Of a stretch of 64,000 nt of DNA, positions 46,901 to 53,073 are shown piece after piece. This stretch comes from Nakazawaea peltata. Its lineage: Eukaryota; Ascomycota; Pichiomycetes; Alaninales; Pachysolenaceae. The translations under genes were made by a program, and so were the position numbers. Within the stretch, counting starts at the first letter, position 1. Each line of letters starts with the position of its first letter. Where the stretch lies: NCBI GenBank assembly GCA_001599355.1, contig BCGQ01000001.1, forward strand, positions 2,421,135 through 2,485,134, written 5' to 3'. The notes beneath the pieces are model-generated. The model saw nothing but the letters and a program-made list of their open reading frames with translations, was not told the origin of the DNA and ran no database searches.

Positions 46901-47389
46901 CAAGAGTTAGATCATGAGTCGTTGGAGTTGATTGACATGAGTTACTACGACAAGAAAGAGCAGGAAGAAGAACAAGCTCAGAAGCTGAACAGTAGAAGAA
47001 GTAGTTTACGTAGAAAGAGTAGTACTCGTTCATCAAAGACAAGAAGGATCAGCGAGATGATCTCCAGACCAAGACATTCTCAGATTAAAGAAGATGTGAT
47101 CGAGGAGAACGAAGCTGACACTTTAGACTTGACAGGTGCAAGGAAACAACATCTTATAGACATTACACCAGTTTCGCGTCCAGAGTCAAACAGAGTCAAA
47201 ATCAAAAACTTTTTCAAGTCCTCGGCAGAAGGAAAATTATTAAGACCTAAGAGACAACTGCCGAGACTGCCTGCATATCAAACCTACGATTTCCAAGAGA
47301 TGATCGATAAAGATGAGAAACAAAATCGAAAGAAGAGTCGTCGCCGTGAGAGTAAATATTTCTTCAAAAAGATCCTCGGGCTTTTCTGA
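43997..47389 (+). CDS. Septin-associated checkpoint kinase, HSL1/GIN4 family
   Basis: Bud-neck kinase of the AMPK-related Hsl1/Gin4/Kcc4 group, which links septin assembly to Swe1 control. The ATG at 43997 gives MSSFAAKLARKATQNAQIDS, 1130 residues; an earlier opening is TTG. Kinase domain about 75-340: TLGRGSTGRVRL, the Lys in AAVKIVPK, GLPYGIEREIIIMKVISHPN, ICHRDLKPENLLL, DFGMATLE, SCGSPHYASPEIV. A domain with LKNLQTLWHGVD follows, then a Ser-rich region, a coiled coil (about 620-675), and a basic end (KKSRRRESKYFFKKILGLF). Kinase details are nearest Hsl1. I do not see the C-terminal KA1 lipid-binding domain usual in this group. The CTG at 44267-44269 lies at the Ala of GRVRLAKHS. Confidence 0.88.
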   Translation: MSSFAAKLARKATQNAQIDSILNDKENYHPKSNHQQQIDKVVESVANATKRLSQASTATTNSSKRKSQNHVGPWRLGRTLGRGSTGRVRLLKHSITGQLAAVKIVPKLNRDSPNKKIKNNIKIDKNGLPYGIEREIIIMKVISHPNIMGLYDVWENRNELYLVLEYIEGGELFDYLVRKGKLEEREAVTYFKQIINGLQYCHKFNICHRDLKPENLLLDKNRRIKIADFGMATLETTSNLLETSCGSPHYASPEIVAGKNYHGGPSDIWSAGIILFALLTGRLPFDDPNIRDLLLKVQLGKFKMPSNLSHEAKDLIWKMLRVDPNQRISIDDILRHPLLTKHEFLKRLVPANDFSKIENLDMSPIHEFNDEILKNLQTLWHGVDLATLKSKLMSNERSYEKVFYQLLKNHLNDHNKLQASPPSVRKSLPRSTSIVTTTISDANGETLKTVTREVPISLPPPPPPRNPLATLNTPQKKTKTLDGKKQVISASSSYRKPKSFKAHRKEVNISRSSSWKSLKHQSSKRSLRQQPQVPKLPLPTQIVSPPGSNKILIDPRRESKLNVMDFMYLCDEIFGKDEDEEQLIEQPNEDSSVSNMSADEQLLLPSDSHKLLHLKRALMKKREAEEAEERLRLRLLQQEEERQRDILRQKQLKLRAELELLEQQQRKQFILSNMKLRQKPHSPIKSSLDPSARNRYLPETKNANEVLNKFGVRLSRFGNLREMKLPLSRPPPAPSHLSRSSTLVSSKSVSTRDLKSFLHDQSKAHLTVKDYNDLHRTVTNERSPAGQISEYSYLEDKTMSYNFSINQLELVPISPVEQNFFDPRVYEVKTLKPAATTNPSHKENFLSTFSQQSSSLTASPGSANESQITDDEIVRIVNAASQYGFEFDKKLSLKKTRASIFSKNLSRELTNKYKTGTKQLLRNSVFNNDLLSPSGTQQDNKILRLSIYEDPESTGSSPYKASNIDENIQELDHESLELIDMSYYDKKEQEEEQAQKLNSRRSSLRRKSSTRSSKTRRISEMISRPRHSQIKEDVIEENEADTLDLTGARKQHLIDITPVSRPESNRVKIKNFFKSSAEGKLLRPKRQLPRLPAYQTYDFQEMIDKDEKQNRKKSRRRESKYFFKKILGLF

Positions 47390-48219
47390 GTTACAAGGGG
47401 ATGTATATACAAGTCAAATAAACTTTAAAGCTAAATTATTCTATTATAAAGAGATGCTAAATCCGGTAATAAAAAATGCCCTCCCCCTGGCGTAATTTGC
47501 CCGAAGCAACCAAGTTGTTTGTTGTACTCCGTACAGCTGATCACGACATGAGGGGCAAATTTATAGAATAAAACGGTTTTTATTTCTTTTTACATTTTGC
47601 CCTTTTAGGTTGTATTTAACGCAAGTAAACACGTAAACTGAGACACCGTCAGGCATTACAGGCCTACACAGTCCCTGTACACTGTGCGAAACAAGATAAG
47701 ACAACGGTTGTGGACGCTGATATGAGTAATGCGAGGTGACCCGCAAATGCTTTAGGAAAACCGGACAGGCGTCGGTAGTTTTTAGTCAGCATGAAATGTA
47801 ATGTGTGATTAACTAAATAGCATGACTAGGATTATTGAAGATCGGGGCTTTACCCACTCCTCTCTCACATGTCCCACCACCTCCAAATTTGCTAGTCTAC
47901 GTAACCTTCCCCCCCCTTTTCCAACACTAAAAGCACAAACCCAAAAAAAGTCCAAATTTGCCCTTTTCAACAAAATTCACACGGAAATATTAGCTTGGGC
48001 ATGCATATAAAATAATTTTATCTAAAAAGACTTTAGGATTCTTCCTCGTTTCTTTTTTTTGTGCTCTCGAAGGAGTAAAAAGAAAATCACATTTATATAA
48101 TTCGAGCTACTTGCTAGTTGTAGTTTGTTGGTTTGGTTGATCTTGAAGTGTGTTGTAATATTATCATATTGTCATATTGGATCCTCTAAATTTTTGCATA
48201 GAAGAGGGTTTCCATAGTC
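47390..48219. other. Gene-less 0.8 kb with TTTGCCC motifs
   Basis: No credible ORF. Four TTTGCCC/GGGCAAA motifs occur (about 47495, 47551, 47596 and 47956). T-rich stretch 48040-48062 lies upstream of the Ras-like gene. Confidence 0.5.
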
Positions 48220-49113
48220 ATGTCACGCTTTCTTGTAAGTGCCCAAGTTTGAATTTGCCAAGGTTAGAGAACCACAGTACTAACATGTATTTAGCCCAAC
48301 CTGGAACGCTTGAACATTTGTATATTAGGAGAAGATGGTGTAGGTAAAAGTGCATTAACACTCCAGTTTGTACAGTCGCATTTTGTCGAGGATTATGATC
48401 CTACTTTAGAAGAAACATATAGCCGTGTGATTCAGTTGGATTCCCCTTCTGACCTGCTTTCGGTTAAGAGCATTGAATATTCATATATTTTAGACATCGT
48501 TGATACTGTGGGTATCGAAGATTATTCGGCGTTGCGTGATAATCAGATTCAAGAAGCCGATGCCATTATCTTGTGTTATAATATCGCATCTAGAGACTCT
48601 TATGATGTTGTTACTGTGATTCATCAGCAAATTTTACGTTGTAGAGACGAAGAAGAATTACCACCAATTATTTTATGTGGAGCTCAGTCAGATTTGACTT
48701 ATGAAAGACAGGTTTCATATCAAGATGGTGAAGTCTTAGTTGACGAATTAAATTTAACTCTGTTCATGGAAACTTCTGCTAAATTGAAGGTGAATGTCGA
48801 AGAATTATTCAAGAGGGCCGCTGAAGAAGTTGTTAAACAAAGAGGTTTCAAGGCTCCAATCAGTCTCGAGGCTCTGACTGCTGATCTGGAGGTGCATCAA
48901 GAACAAACTAATCTTGAGTCCGATCAACAAACAGATTTACCAGAAGCCCAACAACAAGATAGTGTTCCTCTGGTACAACAGACTAACACCCCTCTGGTGT
49001 CGACCACTGCATCCAAAAGACAACAAAATCTGGATCGTTCAATACTGGCTACCAAACCATCAAATACTGCTGCATCTAAAAACTCGTCATCCCAATGTTG
49101 TATTATAATGTGA
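48220..49113 (+). CDS. Atypical Ras-like GTPase (RSR1/RAS2-type), spliced
   Basis: Membrane-anchored small GTPase of 277 residues. Exon 1, 48220-48234, encodes only MSRFL; exon 2, 48295-49113, continues PNLERLNICILGEDGVGKSA. G1 is GEDGVGKS; the effector loop is DYDPTLEETY with the switch I Thr; G3 is DTVGIEDYSA, so the Gln61 position is Ile, as in Rsr1, and Ala59 is Val; G4, normally NKxD, is AQSD; G5 is ETSAK. A Gln-rich, low-complexity tail ends in the prenylation box CIIM preceded by another Cys (QCCIIM), suggesting farnesylation and possibly palmitoylation. Relatives are the budding GTPase Rsr1/Bud1 or the divergent Candida Ras2. Altered G4 predicts weak or changed guanine binding. Confidence 0.85.
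48235..48294 (+). other. Spliceosomal intron, 60 bases
   Basis: GTAAGT donor, TACTAAC branch point at 48278-48284, TTTAG acceptor. It follows a five-codon exon and keeps the frame. Confidence 0.9.
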
Positions 49114-49529
49114 GACCGCTAATAAATAGACTTACTATAAAAATAATGTGATATCTTGGGTACCACCTTTTTAATTCTATTGTAATGTGACTCTGTGTGA
49201 GATCCAATCTACCCACGCTCTTAAATGCTCAACAGACGACCGTTAACTGACAACTGAACCTGTACGAAGATTTAAAGTTCGGCCAACACGCTAAGCTTTT
49301 CCTTTGATAACCGAAATTCGAGCCTCTTTACTGTGGCTACATACAAAAAGTGTGTAAGAGAAAAATTGACGGGCGCGCACAGTGTAAAAATTAGGTAATA
49401 GACGGGTATTGAGAAGCTTTTTGAGGCCTTAAAAGAGGTATGATAAGCTTTTTTGGTGTTTGATATATAAAAGGGGGTGATCCCCAGTGGAAAACGAAGT
49501 TAGTTCTGATATTTGAAGCTAGTAAAGCT

Positions 49530-49598
49530 ATGAACATTATTCTTTCAACTATATATATATGTTTTGCTATGATTGAAGTGACCTCTAGTGGTGAATAG
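49530..49598 (+). CDS. Possible 22-residue small ORF
   Basis: Encodes MNIILSTIYICFAMIEVTSS plus GlyGlu. It is the first ATG after TATATAAAAGGGGG at 49464-49477, at a distance (about 55 bases) normal for yeast genes. It may be a short peptide gene, a uORF in a long permease leader, or chance. Confidence 0.25.
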   Translation: MNIILSTIYICFAMIEVTSSGE

Positions 49599-50130
49599 CA
49601 AGCTGTGACTGGCTTTTATTTGCCCGTGAAACCACCCAGTTTGGCAGAACATCATATATTTCAAATTGGATTTAACACCGAGGGAATAGGGGTTCCGTGG
49701 GGGTAGTGGTTCATGGCATTAAAGCTCATCAGACGTTATATTGTCTCAGATGTCACAATAGGAACACACTCACATCTCTTGGTCCAAGCATACTTCACTG
49801 GCTCATAAATCCACCATCACCATACCAAGCCTCCCAGAAAAGGAAAAATTGCGGTACCGGCATTTTTTTCATGAGCGTACAAGCTTTTTTCCCCCCCGCT
49901 TTTGCGCTAATGAAAAAATTTCCCTTCCCCTCCTCCGGCGATGGGCGGTCTACAATAGAGAAAACTTACATGATCATACATTGTAGCCACTGTGAGTCAA
50001 TGTACTGTTCCCCTTTGGTTGTATATCGCGGCAGCTTGAAGGGTTTTAGATAGCTCGGCCGAAATGCACAGTGTAAAAGTAAAATTTTTTAAGGACGGGC
50101 GATGAATCATCACAAGATTACGAAAAATCC

Positions 50131-50138
50131 ATATAAAG
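50131..50138 (+). promoter_or_regulatory. TATA box of MFS permease
   Basis: ATATAAAG, 58 bases before the ATG at 50196, which helps choose this start over 50145. Confidence 0.55.
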
Positions 50139-50195
50139 AAGAATATGGACGTAGATTTTATAACTTGTAGAATTAAATTAGTAAGATTTTTAAAA

Positions 50196-51734
50196 ATGTC
50201 GTCTGAAGCTAATAGTGTTGAAAACAATAAACTGGAGAGATTTGACAGCAGATCTGAGACCGATCTGTCTCTGTCTCCAGAGGCTAAGGTTCAATATGAG
50301 GACCCTGAACAAGCCGTACGTGATTTGGCTCAAAGTATGGGTATTAATGAGTCAAAGTTGACATGGAAAATCGATTTATGTGTCGTTCCTGCATTCTGTT
50401 TGTTATATTTCTTACTGTTCTTGGATAGAATTAACATCTCCAACGCCAAGGTTTATGGTATGGCCACTGACTTGAACTTGGTCGGCAACCAATTCAATAC
50501 CGCCTTGACTATCTTCTATGTTCCATACGTTTTCTTCGAGGTCTTCTCCAACTACTGTATGAAGTTGCTGAAGCCTCATGTCTGGCTTTCTGTTTGTATC
50601 CTCCTTTTCGGTGTTGTCACTATTGGTTTAGGTTTTGTCACTAACTACGGAGGTTTGGTTCTGTGCAGATTCTTATTGGGTGTATTTGAAAGTGGTTCTT
50701 TCCCAGCTATTTTCTATGTTCTTTCCAACTACTACACCAGAGTTGAGCTGCAAAGAAGATTCTCCACTTTCTTCAGTGTCGTCTGTCTTGCCGGTGCTTG
50801 TGGTGGTGCTATTGCCTACAAGATTGGTGTTGATTTAGATGGTGTCCATGGTATTGCTTCTTGGCAATATATTTTCATCATCGAGGGTGCCTTCACTCTG
50901 GGTCTTCTGTTTGTCTTGTTCTTCCTGATTCCAGATTTCCCAGAAGAGGCCAAATTCTTGAACGAGAATGAACGTGCTTTCCTTAAGAAGAAGTTGGAGA
51001 TCATGTCTGGTACCGAATCTGGTTACGAATACTCTTACAACTTCAAAGACATCATGAACGTCTTGAAGAGTCCAGCTGTTTGGTTACCAACTCTTGGCTA
51101 TTTCGGTCTTATCGTCCCAGCTTATGGTTACGCCTACTTTGCTACTTCTATTATTCAGGTTATGGGTTACACTGGTATGGAGCTGAACAGACGTTCTATT
51201 TACCCATGGCTTGTTGCCTTTGGTTACTCTAACATCATTGGATTTATCTCTGACAGATTCAGAAAGAGATTACCATTTGCCGTCTCATCTGCTTTACTTG
51301 CCATTATCGGTTTGGCCATGGTTTTGGGTACGGGTGACGGTAACATCCAAGTCAGATACCTGGGATGTTTCTTATCTGCCACCGGGTTGTACACTCTGAT
51401 GCCTGTCTTGGTTTGTTGGGCTTCTTTGAACTTTGGTGGTCATTCCAGAAAGGGTGTTGGATCTGCTGCTATGATTGGATGTGGTAACGTTGGTGGTATC
51501 ATTTCCACCTGGATTTTCCTTGCCGTTGATGCTCCATTGTATAAGAAGGGTTTGGCCATCTGTATTCTGTTCACTGTCTTGTCCATCGGTGCTATGTTTG
51601 GATACTACATTTGGTGTAAGAAGATGAACTCCAAGAAACAAGCTACTTCTTACCATGAGAAATTCTTCTCTCAAACTGAGGAGGCTCAAATTAAGGATGG
51701 TGATTTACATCCATCGTTTGTTTATGGTTATTAA
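50196..51734 (+). CDS. MFS anion permease, DAL5/TNA1 family
   Basis: Plasma-membrane transporter of the anion:cation symporter family, with substrates such as allantoate, nicotinate or other small organic acids; the substrate here is unknown. The ATG at 50196 (MSSEANSVENNKLERFDSRS) lies 60 bases after a TATA; a second upstream ATG (50145) would start almost on it. The 512 residues hold 12 membrane segments and family motifs FLDRINISNAKVYGM, FNTALTIFYVPYVFFEV, RFLLGVFESGSFPA, a central loop, and SLNFGGHSRKG. CTG codons at 50415-50417 (before FLDRIN) and 50661-50663 (before CRFLLG) occupy positions that are Ala in most family members (LAFLDR, ACRFFLG). Confidence 0.9.
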   Translation: MSSEANSVENNKLERFDSRSETDLSLSPEAKVQYEDPEQAVRDLAQSMGINESKLTWKIDLCVVPAFCLLYFLLFLDRINISNAKVYGMATDLNLVGNQFNTALTIFYVPYVFFEVFSNYCMKLLKPHVWLSVCILLFGVVTIGLGFVTNYGGLVLCRFLLGVFESGSFPAIFYVLSNYYTRVELQRRFSTFFSVVCLAGACGGAIAYKIGVDLDGVHGIASWQYIFIIEGAFTLGLLFVLFFLIPDFPEEAKFLNENERAFLKKKLEIMSGTESGYEYSYNFKDIMNVLKSPAVWLPTLGYFGLIVPAYGYAYFATSIIQVMGYTGMELNRRSIYPWLVAFGYSNIIGFISDRFRKRLPFAVSSALLAIIGLAMVLGTGDGNIQVRYLGCFLSATGLYTLMPVLVCWASLNFGGHSRKGVGSAAMIGCGNVGGIISTWIFLAVDAPLYKKGLAICILFTVLSIGAMFGYYIWCKKMNSKKQATSYHEKFFSQTEEAQIKDGDLHPSFVYGY

Positions 51735-52215
51735 AAAGTAGATGATCTAATGACCCATTTGCACCTAATGTTTGTTTTCTTGCTTTGTCACCTAAAGATA
51801 TTTAGAGTTAAAAAATAATATATGTTTTTTCAATTAGAGGAGTAGGATCAATTAGCGCATACCACACTCATTCAATGCGCAAAGGATAACGAAGGTGGTG
51901 CATCTTCAATTAGAGACTGTGCGTAGAAGTAGAAAGTAGGTAGCGCGTAGCGCACAGAGCTTAAGGAAGGCAGTTTTCAATTAGATGCTTAGTGCGCATA
52001 TTCAAGATGAGCATTGTATTGTCCGTATTAGGCAATTAAGAAAGAGATTGAAATATTGGGGTGATATATAAGGGCTTGAGTAGTGAGATCTGGTATTAGA
52101 GATACTAATCAGATCAAGTGGATACTAACCAGATACCCGTAGATACTATCAGCTACCGGTAGATACTCAGACACAAGACATCAGACACTACCCTCAAAGT
52201 ATCGAATCATTCACT
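51735..52215. promoter_or_regulatory. Intergenic before STE14
   Basis: 481 bases. CAATTAGA... repeats (51829, 51905-51915, 51979-51985) are spaced about 70-75 bases apart with GCGCA/GTAGCGC elements between. GATACTA repeats (52110-52170) lie in the presumed STE14 leader. Confidence 0.5.
52110..52175 (+). repeat. GATACTA/AGATACTA repeats
   Basis: Five degenerate units: GATACTAATCAGATCAAGTG, GATACTAACCAGATACCCGTA, GATACTATCAGCTACCGGTA, GATACTCAGAC. The TACTAAC inside (52122-52128) looks like a branch point by chance. Confidence 0.6.
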
Positions 52216-52959
52216 ATGAACTCAAAGAAAACCCCCTCAAGAGATCCCTTCACCAATAACACACCTCTTATAGATCCCCTGGAACTACAATCTTACATCA
52301 AAGAGAACCCCCTACACGAAATCGCATTGACAAGTTCACTACTTGGAATTGTATTTGGAGTCTCCATCGTCGTGACCCCATTCCTCAAGTTCAAAGCTAT
52401 TGGAATTTATATGATGACCCTTTGTGTATTCCACTTTATGGAATTCTTCATCACGGCCAAATATAACACCCCAAAGGTGACCAGCAGTTCATTCTTGATC
52501 AATAATGGATCCGAATATCTTATAGCCCATTTTTCAGCCGTAGTCGAAGCTTATATTGGGACTGTATTGTTCCCTGGATTCAAGTCTAGTTGGCCATGGC
52601 TTCAGATCATAGGGCTTGTGTTGATAATTGCTGGCCAGATCACCCGGTCATTGGCCATGATGACCCTGGGTCGTTCATTCTCTCATATAGTTTCTGTTGA
52701 GAAGAAAGATGATCACATTTTAGTTCAATCGGGGATTTATTCGGTGAGTAGACATCCAAGTTATGTTGGGTTCTTTTATTGGGCTTTGGGTACTCAATTA
52801 CTTTTGGTGAACCCTTTGTGTTTCGTTGGGTTTGGGGTGGCATTGTGGACATTCTTTTCACGTAGAATTCGATTTGAAGAACAACATTTAGTGGCTTTCT
52901 TTGGAGATGATTACGTTAGGTATAGAACTCGTACGGGTACTTTACTCCCATTTATATAA
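52216..52959 (+). CDS. STE14: Isoprenylcysteine carboxyl methyltransferase
   Basis: ER membrane enzyme that methylates the prenylated C-terminal cysteine of CaaX proteins such as a-factor and Ras. The 247 residues carry five to six membrane segments and the ICMT signature: RSLAMMTLGRSFSHIVSVEK, then HILVQSGIYSVSRHPSYVGF (Arg-His-Pro for AdoMet binding) and RIRFEEQHLVAFFGDDYVRY, ending GTLLPFI. The CTG at 52666-52668 is at the Ala of the TAG motif before the Gly. It converges with SIZ1, 114 bases apart. Confidence 0.96.
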   Translation: MNSKKTPSRDPFTNNTPLIDPLELQSYIKENPLHEIALTSSLLGIVFGVSIVVTPFLKFKAIGIYMMTLCVFHFMEFFITAKYNTPKVTSSSFLINNGSEYLIAHFSAVVEAYIGTVLFPGFKSSWPWLQIIGLVLIIAGQITRSLAMMTLGRSFSHIVSVEKKDDHILVQSGIYSVSRHPSYVGFFYWALGTQLLLVNPLCFVGFGVALWTFFSRRIRFEEQHLVAFFGDDYVRYRTRTGTLLPFI

Positions 52960-53073
52960 CGATACCAAATCGGTTCTGTTCTACAATACTAGATCAGTCC
53001 ATTTTTATAGAGCCATTCAGTCACCTCTCTACATAATTAATACCAAATCATTTCACATTACAGTTATACAAGA

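Larger units (their letters stand above)
49114..50195. promoter_or_regulatory. 1.1 kb region upstream of MFS permease
   Basis: Holds two TATA-type sites: TATATAAAAGGGGG (49464-49477), ahead of a 22-codon frame, and ATATAAAG (50131-50138), 60 bases before the permease ATG. A 118-codon frame at 49697-50053 has no coding character. Confidence 0.5.

Noticed and set aside
49697-50053. 118-codon plus-strand frame before the permease
   Set aside because: Non-ATG-context reading through promoter DNA with homopolymer runs; no domain and no bias.
52122-52140. TACTAAC followed by CCCGTAG, intron-like, before STE14
   Set aside because: It is one unit of a GATACTA repeat and no convincing donor lies upstream; STE14 is complete without it.
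30557-52959. BTS1, a CaaX GTPase and STE14 in one window as a prenylation cluster
   Set aside because: They are 11-22 kb apart among unrelated genes; yeast genes of one pathway are rarely clustered, so this is coincidence.
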